A stretch of DNA of 64,000 nt. It comes from Thalassospira profundimaris (GTDB lineage: Bacteria; Pseudomonadota; Alphaproteobacteria; Rhodospirillales; Thalassospiraceae). The notes beneath the pieces were generated by a model, which saw only the letters and a program-made list of their open reading frames with translations, was not told where the DNA came from and ran no database searches. The DNA lies in assembly GCF_003326675.1 (NCBI RefSeq), contig NZ_JPWF01000015.1, positions 1 through 64,000 on the forward strand, in the 5' to 3' direction. The translations under genes and the position numbers were made by a program. Of the stretch, positions 36,387-44,629 are shown piece by piece (position 1 is the stretch's first letter; the number at the start of each line of letters is the position of its first letter).

Positions 36387-37408
36387 GTGGACATGAAAAA
36401 GGAACAATGAACATGGCAACGCCGACTCTTGCTGAAGTCATCAATCGTTCTCAGCACCACGGGCTGATCGCGCGGATCACAAGCCAGCAGATTTTTTGGG
36501 TGTTTATGGCGGCTGTTTTTGCCTGCCTGGCATTGACGATCCTTACCGACAGTTTCGCAACAGAGCGCAACCTGTTCAATGTCACCCGCAATTTTGCGTT
36601 TGTCGGGATCATTGCGCTTGGCATGACGGCGGTTATTGCCTCCGGCGGGATTGACCTTTCTGTTGGCTCTACGCTGGTGATCTCTGCGATGACTGTCAGC
36701 GTCATCATGTCCGCAGGAATGCCGTTTTGGCTCGGTTGTATTGCCGCACTTGGCATCTCGTTGCTTGTCGGGGCGGTTAATGGCGTGCTGATTGCCTATG
36801 CGAAAATGCCGCCATTCGTGGTGACGCTTGGCATGCTGTCGGTTGCGCGCAGTCTGGCAATGGTGCTTTCTGATAACAAGATGATCTATGAGTTCGGGCC
36901 GGATCACGACTTCTTGCTTTGGCTTGGGGGCGGTTCGACGCTTGGTCTTCCGCATCCGTTGATCATCATGGTGATTCTGGCGTGCCTGACGGCGTTCGCG
37001 TTTAGGCATTTACGTTGGGGCCAGCATTTGTTCGCGATTGGCGGTAACGAAAACGCAGCGGTTCTGACCGGTATTCCCGTCGCGCGCATCAAAGTCAGCG
37101 TTTATATGTTTTCGGCCCTGATGGCAGGTATTACCGGGGTCCTGGAAGTTGGCTGGCTCGGTGGGGTTACGACCAATCTTGGTCAGGCGATGGAGTTGAC
37201 CGTCATTGCCGCCGCTGTCATTGGCGGTGCCAATCTTGCGGGTGGTGGTGGCACTGCGTTTGGTGCCGTGGTCGGTGCTTTGTTGATTGAAGTGATCCGC
37301 AACAGCCTTATTTTACTTGGTATCAGCACGTTCTGGCAGGGAACGTTTGTCGGATCGTTTATTGTGATAGCCGTGGCATTTGATCGCTTTAGGCAGAGAA
37401 GGTCGTAG
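36383..37408 (+). CDS. Sugar ABC transporter permease (FrcC-like)
   Basis: A 341-residue permease with a 30-residue hydrophilic N-terminus, ASGGIDLSVGSTLVISAM and VIGGANLAGGGGTAFG. The ATG at 36383 gives an ATGA overlap with the ATPase; an internal ATG at 36407 with an AAGGAA site is an alternative start. It is the last gene before the transposon end at 37434, only 25 bases away. Confidence 0.87.
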   Translation: MSGHEKGTMNMATPTLAEVINRSQHHGLIARITSQQIFWVFMAAVFACLALTILTDSFATERNLFNVTRNFAFVGIIALGMTAVIASGGIDLSVGSTLVISAMTVSVIMSAGMPFWLGCIAALGISLLVGAVNGVLIAYAKMPPFVVTLGMLSVARSLAMVLSDNKMIYEFGPDHDFLLWLGGGSTLGLPHPLIIMVILACLTAFAFRHLRWGQHLFAIGGNENAAVLTGIPVARIKVSVYMFSALMAGITGVLEVGWLGGVTTNLGQAMELTVIAAAVIGGANLAGGGGTAFGAVVGALLIEVIRNSLILLGISTFWQGTFVGSFIVIAVAFDRFRQRRS

Positions 37409-37433
37409 ACTTACAAAAGTGCTATTAGAGAAA

Positions 37434-37566
37434 TGTCGCCTTTTCTGTCAATCCTGCAGCTTTTTGTCAGCTTATGTGTCAATCCGTGTCAACTTATGTG
37501 GCAATCGGAAATTCTAAGTATTTGATTTTGCTGTATGTCGAATGTCAGCTTTTGTGGCACGTGACA
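37434..37566. repeat. Tn7-like transposon end, L-like type, copy C
   Basis: Four spaced sites of the TGCCACATAAGTTGACA type (read inward from 37566), the first separated from the rest by about 50 bases as in copy A. The terminus (TGACA, 37562-37566) directly abuts the R-like end at 37567. Confidence 0.78.
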
Positions 37567-37631
37567 GTCACGTGCCAGAAAAGCTGACATTTTCGCCAGA
37601 AAAGCTGACAATCTTGCCAGAAAAGATGACA
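37567..37631. repeat. Tn7-like transposon end, tandem-site (R-like) type
   Basis: Three tightly packed direct repeats with a 21-base period: TGCCAGAAAAGCTGACA (37573), CGCCAGAAAAGCTGACA (37594) and TGCCAGAAAAGATGACA (37615). Packed TnsB sites next to tnsA are the hallmark of a Tn7 right end. The outermost bases read GTCACG after a shared A, rather than a full TGTCACG. It is the only end of this type that I find in the window. Confidence 0.78.
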
Positions 37632-38358
37632 CTGGTCGCATGCAGACTCTGGTGAGGCGTACTGTTCGGGATAGCTTTTCTTTTGAATAGACCCGTTTCC
37701 CACTTGACGAAGTGTTCTGTGATACTGCAGGCGCTATCTCACACGTACAGTCTGTTCAAAAGCTGCGAATAGTCAGCTATTCCATCAGGCGTTAAGTTCG
37801 TAGAAAACACTTCCAACGCAATCATTCGACTTCAAACATGAAGCCTTGCTTGAATGTTAGCTGTCGAGTCCCAACTCGAGGCCGAGCAGGTAATAGTTTC
37901 GAAGCCGAAAGATCTGATGCGGTCAGAAAAATAATTTAATCTAATTTGGCTTTCTACTCGACAAGATAAGATTCGATTTTGAAGTATTATTAGAGAGCTT
38001 AGAGGAGAGGGAATTACACAAAAAACATTGTGTTACCCTCGGCCATTGGCATGAGAATTTGCTGGGTATTGGTCCCTGTATTTTCATTTTGCAAATTTTA
38101 CATTGTATTAGGCCCTCGCTTGAACATCTTTTTGGGAGCACCACAATACCACGATGTTCGAGACCTTATTTCTGAACAGAGGAAGTACTCTTGGTATGGG
38201 GGGCTTGACCTTTAGGTGGTCAGTCGGAAACATTCTTTCCAACGAAAACAACTCATGAGGCCCAAAACGCAAAAACCGCCCCAGAATGTCTGAGACGGTT
38301 GGTTACGTCGCTAACGCGATAAGATGTGAGAAGTCTCTCCTTTAGCACGTTTCCTTCC
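37632..38358. other. Long gene-free leader between the transposon R-like end and tnsA
   Basis: No frame with a credible ribosome site or known motif is visible. The stretch is AT-rich in 37920-38110. I found no CRISPR-like repeats and no cas genes nearby, so a CRISPR-associated transposon is not supported. It may hold promoters or a small RNA. Confidence 0.4.
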
Positions 38359-38422
38359 CCTCAGGCAAGCACTGCGTGTCAAGCACGCCACAGGATCACT
38401 TTGCCTAAATTCAGCCTGAGGA
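38359..38422 (+). promoter_or_regulatory. Inverted repeat that could mask the tnsA ribosome site
   Basis: CCTCAGGC (38359-38366) is the exact complement of GCCTGAGG (38415-38422), and the second arm contains part of the GAGGAG ribosome site of tnsA (start 38430). Pairing would hide the site. The loop is 48 bases, so it may need a second structure or a protein. Confidence 0.4.
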
Positions 38423-38429
38423 GAGAAAT

Positions 38430-39065
38430 ATGCGTGAACCAGCACGTCGGGTTGTAACCCCGAGTAAAGGCCGTGTTGTCGGTCGTTTTTTTAGTGGAAA
38501 GAACAAACGCCACGTTCCGTGGGAGTCCCAGCTCGAGCGGGACTGTATGCGGGTCTTGGACATTTTGCCGGAAGTGGAAGCCTACTGGTCCCAACCTTTT
38601 GGGCTGATGTACGAGCATTATGGCAAGGTAAAAACCTACTATCCCGATATTGAGGTGAAAACCCGGACAGGCCGCAAGATTATCGAAGTGAAGCCAAACA
38701 GTAAGCTCATCAAGTCCGGAATATTCGATCGGTTCGAGGTGATACGAGATCTGCTTCGCGAAAAGGGATATTCCTTCGAAGTATGGACTGAAGATCAAAT
38801 TCGCCCGGAACCTTTGCTCTCAAACGTCAAGCTATTGCAGCCCTATCGGCTTCTGGGGGGAACATTATATTCCGTCATCGCGATTGCGCGTGCATTTGAA
38901 GGAAAAGAGCGCATTACCATTCGAGAGCTTGCTCGAAAAATTAGCGCGGATGAAGCTTTGGAAGCCGTGTTGCCTTACATCGCTGAGGGTAAACTTTGTG
39001 TCGATCTCCACCAGCCGATTACTGAGGACAGCCTCGTCTGGTTTTTCGAGGAGGCGGAGCAATGA
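38430..39065 (+). CDS. tnsA: TnsA-like transposon endonuclease
   Basis: A 211-residue protein with a TnsA nuclease core: Glu in WESQLERD (residues 31-38), Asp73 in YYPDIEV and the E86-x-K88 pair in IIEVKPNSK, the restriction-enzyme-like triad. The C-terminal 80 residues resemble the winged-helix TnsC-contact domain. In Tn7 this protein cuts the 5' ends so the element moves by cut-and-paste. It overlaps tnsB by 4 bases. Confidence 0.88.
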   Translation: MREPARRVVTPSKGRVVGRFFSGKNKRHVPWESQLERDCMRVLDILPEVEAYWSQPFGLMYEHYGKVKTYYPDIEVKTRTGRKIIEVKPNSKLIKSGIFDRFEVIRDLLREKGYSFEVWTEDQIRPEPLLSNVKLLQPYRLLGGTLYSVIAIARAFEGKERITIRELARKISADEALEAVLPYIAEGKLCVDLHQPITEDSLVWFFEEAEQ

Positions 39066-41149
39066 CATCGATTCATATCCCAATGAACACACGAATTCGA
39101 TTGGAGGAGTCGGTTTACAAAGTCACATGTCATACCGAGGGAGGGGAACTGAACCTAACCTGTTGTCAAACAGGGGAGCCTCGTTTGATATCCACACATG
39201 AGTTGGTCAGAAAGATTATCGACGGTGCGGCTTCGATAGATCAGCAAGTTCCTGAAACGTCGATCAATGTGAAAGATCAGCATGAAAAGCGGTTTGATGC
39301 ATTTAATGAGCGGGATAAGGCAGTTGCCCGAGAACGGCTGAGTTACGTCGAAAAAGTGGACGAGCACCTTTTCGAAAGCAACGTAACAACTGCAATAAAT
39401 GACGTAATCCGAGATGCACAGCTGTCTGGTATTACTGTACCCCCAAGTTTCCGGGCAATTTGGAGGTGGTATGATGCCTGGATCAAGGGCGGGCGGAACA
39501 TTACAGCTCTCCTTCCGCGGCACCATGTGAAGGGACGACGGCAGTCATCTCTATGCAACCGATCATTTGAAATACTTCAGGAAGTTATTGAAGACCACTA
39601 CCTCATCCGTACACCAAAGACAAAACTCAGCGTTTTCAGGTTGTTTAAAGGCCGGTTGGTAAAAGAGAACAAGCTTCATCCAGAAGCTGGGCGCATGCAT
39701 ATACCTTCTGCGCGAAGTATCTATCGTTTTCTTGCAGGCCTAAATCCCTACGAAGTGAAGGAGGCTCAGAAAGGGCGAAAAGAAGCTGACAAAGTTTTTG
39801 CCCCTATCGGAGCGGGCGTCGTCGCGAGATTTCCGCTGCAGGTTGTCCAGGTCGATCACCACCTGATGGACATGATCCTCGTACTACAGACGGGGAAGGT
39901 TATAGGGAGGCCATGGTTAACATTGGCCTTGGATCTATTCAGCCGCATGCCTGTTGGGTTCTACATTAGCTTTGAAGCGCCGAGCTATGTTGCGGTGATG
40001 CATTGCTTGAAGCATGCAATCTTGCCAAAAGCGGATTATCTCAATCACGTGTTGTCACAGATCAAAGGTCAGCCGGGTACCGTAATAGACGCCAAGTTCT
40101 CTTCAGACTGGCCGTGTTTTGGCTTGATGGACACTTTGGTGCTCGACAATGGTTTGGAATTCCACTCGCAAGATTTGCAAGATAGTTGCAGCCAACTAGG
40201 CGTTTCTTTGGAGTACAACCCGGCTCGGACACCTCACTACAAGGGAGCAGTTGAACGTTTCTTCGGGACGTTAAATTCCAAGCTGATCCACACCCTGCCA
40301 GGCACCACATTCTCCGATCCTCGACAGAGAGGAGACTATCAGTCTGAGAAGGCAGCTTGTCTGACGATTGAGGATCTAGAGTTCCTGCTAACTAAATTCA
40401 TCGTCGATGACTACGCTCTTACAACTCACTCGACGCTGGATCAGCTTCCGCTAAAGAAATGGCAGGATGGCGTGCAGAAACATCCAGTTCGCTTCATTTC
40501 CGATCAGCAAGACTTAACTGTGTTGCTATTTAAGATGAAGGCCAGAAAATTGACTAGGGCTGGCGTCAAGATCATGGGATTGAGCTATCAGTCAGAAGCC
40601 TTGCAATTGCTTAGGCAGCGTCTGATGCAAAATGTATCGGGGAAGCCGGCTAACCCGGATGTTCGCGTCAAATTTGATCCCGAGGACTTGTCGACGATCT
40701 TCGTCGAGGATCCACATGCGAAAATTTTCCTTCCAGTCAAATGTATCTACGAGACTTATGCGTCACAACTATCGATTTGGCGTCATCGCCTTGTCCGTAG
40801 GGCAATGCTCAAGCAAGACTTAGATCTGCGAAGATCGGCTGAGGATGAATTTCTTGAAGTCCGCCAGTCACTGTTCGACGTAGCTGAAGACATCATTCAA
40901 AGCGGACAAAAGCGGAAACGTAAGGCTGCGAACCGGGTTCGTAACGAGGAGAAAAAGGCTGGCAACGATAATGGCCCGCTGCTCGCTTCCAATCAGTTCA
41001 TCGACGATAGTGAAGACGTCATCCCAGATGCTGAATTTACTTCACCATTTCAGTCGCCTGAGGAACTTGAGGAAGAATTAAAGCGACGAGGTTGGAAAAC
41101 TTCTCGAGCAGGCATGCAGCGTCTTGATGAGGGTGAAGCTAATGAATGA
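39062..41149 (+). CDS. tnsB: TnsB-like DDE transposase
   Basis: A 695-residue transposase of the Tn7/Mu/retroviral integrase class. Catalytic residues are Asp265 (VQVDHHLMDM), Asp362 (LVLDNGLEF) and Glu398 (KGAVERFFGTLN), with the expected spacing between the last two. N-terminal helix-turn-helix regions bind the end repeats, and the charged C-terminal tail (SPEELEEELKRRGW) likely contacts TnsC. Length is normal for TnsB. It overlaps tnsA and tnsC. The ends at 37434-37631 are its probable binding sites. Confidence 0.93.
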   Translation: MTSIHIPMNTRIRLEESVYKVTCHTEGGELNLTCCQTGEPRLISTHELVRKIIDGAASIDQQVPETSINVKDQHEKRFDAFNERDKAVARERLSYVEKVDEHLFESNVTTAINDVIRDAQLSGITVPPSFRAIWRWYDAWIKGGRNITALLPRHHVKGRRQSSLCNRSFEILQEVIEDHYLIRTPKTKLSVFRLFKGRLVKENKLHPEAGRMHIPSARSIYRFLAGLNPYEVKEAQKGRKEADKVFAPIGAGVVARFPLQVVQVDHHLMDMILVLQTGKVIGRPWLTLALDLFSRMPVGFYISFEAPSYVAVMHCLKHAILPKADYLNHVLSQIKGQPGTVIDAKFSSDWPCFGLMDTLVLDNGLEFHSQDLQDSCSQLGVSLEYNPARTPHYKGAVERFFGTLNSKLIHTLPGTTFSDPRQRGDYQSEKAACLTIEDLEFLLTKFIVDDYALTTHSTLDQLPLKKWQDGVQKHPVRFISDQQDLTVLLFKMKARKLTRAGVKIMGLSYQSEALQLLRQRLMQNVSGKPANPDVRVKFDPEDLSTIFVEDPHAKIFLPVKCIYETYASQLSIWRHRLVRRAMLKQDLDLRRSAEDEFLEVRQSLFDVAEDIIQSGQKRKRKAANRVRNEEKKAGNDNGPLLASNQFIDDSEDVIPDAEFTSPFQSPEELEEELKRRGWKTSRAGMQRLDEGEANE

Positions 41150-42092
41150 GTTCGAAAGGCGCCTTACCGCAAAGCAGGCTGTCAAAATCGCCGCATTTCG
41201 CGACCGCAGGATTGCACATGACGCGTTTCAGGGGGCATTGACCAAGATTGCCAATTTCCACCAGTCCGGGCGCCATGCTGCCCGTCCGGGGATTCTCACA
41301 ATGGTTGGTGAAACAGGAGCTGGTAAGACCTCCATTATTGAAGATTACTGCAAGCTTCATAACAAGGAGGGGAAGTTCAAGAAGGTCTTGTTCATTATTG
41401 TGCCTGAAAACTGCACTGTGAAGAACCTTGCGGCAAGCATGTTGATGGCACTCGGGGACCTTTCGAGCGTTAAAGGCACGCGGCAGGACATGGAGCTCAG
41501 GATCAAAGACTATATTGATCGTACAGGTGTTGAGATGTTGATCTTTGATGAATTTCAGCATTTGACAAACAGAGGAAGTGCGAAGCGGCAGTACGACGCA
41601 GCAGACTGGTTGAAAACTCAAGTTGAGATATTGCGCAAACCAATCGTATTTGCCGGGTTACCTGAGGTTCACAATATATTTGCCGTAAATCCTCAGCTTG
41701 AGACCAGGCGAAACGGAAAGATTGGCATATTGCCGTTCGATGTTGAGACAGATGAAAGCCGCAAGTCCGTATTCCTGTTCTTTCACATGCTTAACAAGCA
41801 CTTGCCGCTTCCGAAGCCGGAGCTTTCAGCTCTCAATGACCCAAAAGCAATTAAGTATGTTGTTACCGAAAACAAAGGGCTTCTCGGATATATGATGCGA
41901 ACGGTGCATCACGCCGCGGAAATGGCTTTGATCGAAGGTGAGGACACTTTGCATTTTCGACATCTTCACAGTGCAGTTCAGGAGCTAGGAGGTGTGGAAT
42001 TCGAGGTTGGTCAAGCGACAATCCGTCCCGGAAGACGAAGCTCTTTGACAGGGCAAAGCAGAGGAAAGGATATCTATCGTGACATCCTCTAA
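41142..42092 (+). CDS. tnsC: TnsC-like AAA+ ATPase, transposition regulator
   Basis: A 316-residue ATPase. Walker A is GETGAGKTS (residues 56-64); Walker B is LIFDEFQHL (near 135). It also has an arginine-rich segment LETRRNGKIG. This is the short TniB/TnsC form. It would bridge the TniQ-bound target and the TnsAB transposase and give target immunity. Start at ATG 41142 after GAGGGTGA; overlaps tnsB by 8 bases and tniQ by 14. Confidence 0.92.
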   Translation: MNEFERRLTAKQAVKIAAFRDRRIAHDAFQGALTKIANFHQSGRHAARPGILTMVGETGAGKTSIIEDYCKLHNKEGKFKKVLFIIVPENCTVKNLAASMLMALGDLSSVKGTRQDMELRIKDYIDRTGVEMLIFDEFQHLTNRGSAKRQYDAADWLKTQVEILRKPIVFAGLPEVHNIFAVNPQLETRRNGKIGILPFDVETDESRKSVFLFFHMLNKHLPLPKPELSALNDPKAIKYVVTENKGLLGYMMRTVHHAAEMALIEGEDTLHFRHLHSAVQELGGVEFEVGQATIRPGRRSSLTGQSRGKDIYRDIL

Positions 42093-43632
42093 AACTCTGC
42101 TTTTCCAATCGCCGCCCATTCAAAACGAGAGCCTGATAGGTTATCTGACCAGAATCGCTGAGCTTAACAGGTATCCCCAAATGTCTTGGATTGGTAATTT
42201 GGCACGTGTTGACGTTAAGGATGACTCCTTAGCAAGAATGAGTAGGAGCTTGAACGGTCTAGCTAAGATTATCGGGGTATCATCAGCAGAAATGAAATCG
42301 CTCTGCTATTATGCGAGTGCCAACGGAAACCACTCACATGTTATGCTCTCAATGGGCGAAATTATTCCGAGGCGCTTTCTCCAAGGTCCAAATGAACGTG
42401 TCTGTTTCACATGTTTGCATGAAAAAGGTTTCGTTTCAGGTTTGTGGGACCTCAAGGTCGTTACGCATTGTCCAGAGCATGGAGAAAAATTGCGAACAAA
42501 GTGCCCATCTTGCAATGAGCCAGTTGTCTTCAATAGAGGGCGATTACTCCCCTGCCTGCCGGGGTGTGGGTATCGAGGAAGTGGAGAGAAATGTTCTGAT
42601 TCAGTTCTTGGATTGATGCAGCTAGTTTCTAACAAGTTCTTGGGTAGTGGCTTTGACGTGAGTAAACACGGCTTTCCTCGGCAACTTGAGGACAGTGACC
42701 TCTATTCATTGATACAGACCATCTCATTTTTGGGAAGCCGAACATGGCGTGAAGGTAGTGTGGTCGATCGTGGATATTTGGATTTCATGCCAGAGTTGAC
42801 GCCTGAGAAAATGGAGCATGTTGCAGGGGCGCTTCGTGATTGGCCCAGTGGATATTTCAAGTTTCTCGATGGTATCTGTGCGGGGAAGGATGCCCCGGGT
42901 GGAGCAATTGCAATGCATTGGATGTTTGGAGGGTACTACAAATGTTTGGTCGAGGCGCAGAAACGGCTGCACTTTCTATTTGATGGTCTTCAGGATTACA
43001 TGAACGAGAGGCTGGACGGGTACTTGTTAACAGGAAGAGGAAATCCTGCTGTCCTGAAAGTCCGCGATCGAAGGCGCTACATTCCGGGTTTTGTTGCGCG
43101 TAAACAGTTGAGGGTCGGGCGCCAAGAGTTTACGCGACTTGTCGACCGCGGCTTCTTGCAGAGCAGAGTGTTTCGCACCAGCTATGGAGATGTTGCCTGC
43201 GTTCATAGAGATAGTGTTCGAGAATACGCAGAGGTCAAGCAGCGCCTGGTTGGGAGACGGCAGCTCAGCGAGGAGCTCGGCATATCTTTGCATGCTCTAT
43301 ACAGCCTGAGCGTTGGAAACGTGCTTAAACCATTCCATTCACCTCAGAAGGACGGATGGCCGCAGTGGTACTATGACCGAAAGGCAGTCGATGAATGGTT
43401 GAATGATCTTCGAGCTTTAGCTCAGCCGATATCTGGAGTGAAACAGTCATTGAGTTTATCTGAGGCCGTTGCAGCTTTTAACAAGCAAGGCGTCAGTTAT
43501 TGCAGTTTGTTTCATGCAGTTGGTGAGGGCACTTTGAAGCTTTATCGACGGCAAAAGGACAATGAAAGCTCGCTGAACTGTTTTCACTTGAGTAGATTTC
43601 AGCTCAAGAGCTGGTACCCTTCTCTATCTTAG
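42079..43632 (+). CDS. tniQ: TniQ/TnsD-like target-site selector
   Basis: A 517-residue protein starting at GTG. The N-terminal TniQ domain (NESLIGYLTRIAELN) is followed by zinc-finger residues: Cys109 and Cys112 (CFTC), His130-Cys131 and His134 (HCPEH), then Cys142 and Cys145 (CPSC). The long C-terminal half contains several helix-turn-helix-like stretches (LSEELGISLHALYSL, KQLRVGRQEFTRLVDRGFL), as in TnsD proteins that read a specific attachment site. The tRNA-flank evidence in this window suggests the site may be a CAT tRNA gene. Confidence 0.88.
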   Translation: MTSSKTLLFQSPPIQNESLIGYLTRIAELNRYPQMSWIGNLARVDVKDDSLARMSRSLNGLAKIIGVSSAEMKSLCYYASANGNHSHVMLSMGEIIPRRFLQGPNERVCFTCLHEKGFVSGLWDLKVVTHCPEHGEKLRTKCPSCNEPVVFNRGRLLPCLPGCGYRGSGEKCSDSVLGLMQLVSNKFLGSGFDVSKHGFPRQLEDSDLYSLIQTISFLGSRTWREGSVVDRGYLDFMPELTPEKMEHVAGALRDWPSGYFKFLDGICAGKDAPGGAIAMHWMFGGYYKCLVEAQKRLHFLFDGLQDYMNERLDGYLLTGRGNPAVLKVRDRRRYIPGFVARKQLRVGRQEFTRLVDRGFLQSRVFRTSYGDVACVHRDSVREYAEVKQRLVGRRQLSEELGISLHALYSLSVGNVLKPFHSPQKDGWPQWYYDRKAVDEWLNDLRALAQPISGVKQSLSLSEAVAAFNKQGVSYCSLFHAVGEGTLKLYRRQKDNESSLNCFHLSRFQLKSWYPSLS

Positions 43633-43722
43633 AGGGAATTTTTCATTGGTCACTACTGTTTTGAAAAAGTTGGAAGTTCCGAATGAACTCTGGCATTTCA
43701 CATTTGTGGGGAGAGGTATTCG

Positions 43723-44010
43723 ATGAGCGAAGAAAATGAAACTTCAAGCTTGTTTGGTCAAGTAACTGTCCAGCTGCAGGTGGATGAGGAATTGGTTATC
43801 CGTCAAGCGATGAAACTTGCGGGAACCGAGAGCGTTGTAGAGTATATCATTCAGGCCTCAATAATGCAGGCGACGCGAGATTTAGCGGGCCAAACGGTGT
43901 TCTCGCTGGACAAGGACAAGGCTTCGGAGTTCTTGGCAGCTCTTGATCACCCACCGGAACCAAATGACGCTTTGAAGGAGCTATTTGCACACAAAACCAT
44001 CATTGAGTAA
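43723..44010 (+). CDS. DUF1778/TacA-like antitoxin without visible toxin
   Basis: A 95-residue protein. The C-terminal part (GQTVFSLDKDKASEFLAALDHPPEPND) is the typical toxin-binding region of TacA-type antitoxins, and residues 10-60 fit the ribbon-helix-helix half. A GNAT toxin gene would normally overlap its end, but only 47 bases separate it from the convergent gene. It may serve as a DNA-binding regulator of the transposon or be a leftover. Own ribosome site GGGGAGAGG. Confidence 0.65.
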   Translation: MSEENETSSLFGQVTVQLQVDEELVIRQAMKLAGTESVVEYIIQASIMQATRDLAGQTVFSLDKDKASEFLAALDHPPEPNDALKELFAHKTIIE

Positions 44011-44057
44011 CAAGCTCGTTGGTTAATCGGATAGGCAGATCACAAGCTAAACGAACT

Positions 44058-44312
44058 TTATTCGCGGTCCTGAGTTTTAGGCTCGATGTCGAGCTTTTCA
44101 GGTTCAAATTCGATTTCCTCTGCACCCGGATAGTAGAAAAGCTTGGCTAGTGTTTGGTTCCCTGCCGACAAATCTTGATAGCGATCAATGGTCATCACGA
44201 CATGAGTGGGACGTCCATCAGCTGTTATAATCACTGGTCCTGACCGAGCTGTTTTTAAGACCTTGGGGAGATTGTTTGCCGCGTGCTCAAGTGGAATCAA
44301 TGTTTCGGTCAT
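44058..44312 (-). CDS. Phd/YefM-family antitoxin without visible toxin
   Basis: An 84-residue protein starting at MTETLIPLEHAANNLPKVL, with the Phd core GPVIITADGRPTHVVMTIDRYQDL and the family C-terminal tail YPGAEEIEFEPEKLDIEP. The ribosome site GGAGG supports this start over the longer frame. A toxin gene would be expected just downstream (below 44058), but that space is filled by the end of the convergent TacA-like gene. It lies between the transposon genes and the tRNA. Confidence 0.75.
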   Translation of the reverse strand: MTETLIPLEHAANNLPKVLKTARSGPVIITADGRPTHVVMTIDRYQDLSAGNQTLAKLFYYPGAEEIEFEPEKLDIEPKTQDRE

Positions 44313-44494
44313 CGGTAGAGCCCTCCGTGATTTTGGCGATACCAAGACGCTTTCTCAGCTCACCAGTCCGACATGTCGTGCCCGATTGACCATCGTGCAA
44401 AGTATGATCGATATTGCGCTTGACCAACAACGAAAAATCGCTAGTTTCGCGAGCTGCATAGGGCGCTTGTTCAGACAGCGTAAAGTCTTATGTA

Positions 44495-44572
44495 GGGCCT
44501 GTAGCTCAATTTGGTTAGAGCCGACCGCTCATAACGGTCTGGTTGCGAGTTCAAGTCTCGCCGGGCCCACCA
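44495..44572 (+). tRNA. tRNA with anticodon CAT (Met or lysidine-modified Ile)
   Basis: A full cloverleaf: acceptor GGGCCTG with CGGGCCC, D stem GCTC/GAGC, anticodon stem GACCG/CGGTC with loop CTCATAA, T stem GCGAG/CTCGC, encoded CCA at the end. The anticodon CAT fits elongator Met or Ile2; a few identity bases would decide. Sequence just after the CCA is repeated beside transposon end A at 8570, so this tRNA type is a likely insertion target. This copy has no insertion directly at its 3' end. Confidence 0.95.
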
Positions 44573-44574
44573 CC

Positions 44575-44602
44575 TCCTCCCAAAATCTGCAAGTGCTTAA
44601 TC
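44575..44602. repeat. tRNA 3' flank, second copy of the 8570-8597 sequence
   Basis: Begins TCCTCCCAAAATC two bases after the tRNA CCA. It matches 8570-8597 at 25 of 28 positions. It represents the uninterrupted attachment-site form. Confidence 0.65.
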
Positions 44603-44629
44603 GCAACTGTGTCTGTTACTCGGTTCAAG

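Larger units (their letters stand above)
37567..44010 (+). mobile_element. Tn7-like transposon core (R-like end, tnsABC-tniQ, accessory gene)
   Basis: An R-like end with three TnsB-type sites, about 800 bases of leader, then tnsA, tnsB, tnsC and tniQ in one overlapping operon and a small antitoxin-like gene. The far (L-like) end is not found before the tRNA at 44495 nor to the right within the window, so the right boundary given is only the last gene I assign. The upstream L-like ends face the same way and may belong to related elements that lost their genes. Confidence 0.7.

Noticed and set aside
36218-37009. Minus-strand open frame across the cluster C ATPase and permease
   Set aside because: Composition is that of an antisense shadow, and two confirmed genes overlap it.
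37632-38429. Possible CRISPR array or guide RNA for a CRISPR-associated transposon
   Set aside because: I looked for regularly spaced repeats and cas genes around the tns module and saw none. The only repeats are the TnsB-type end sites and one inverted repeat near tnsA.
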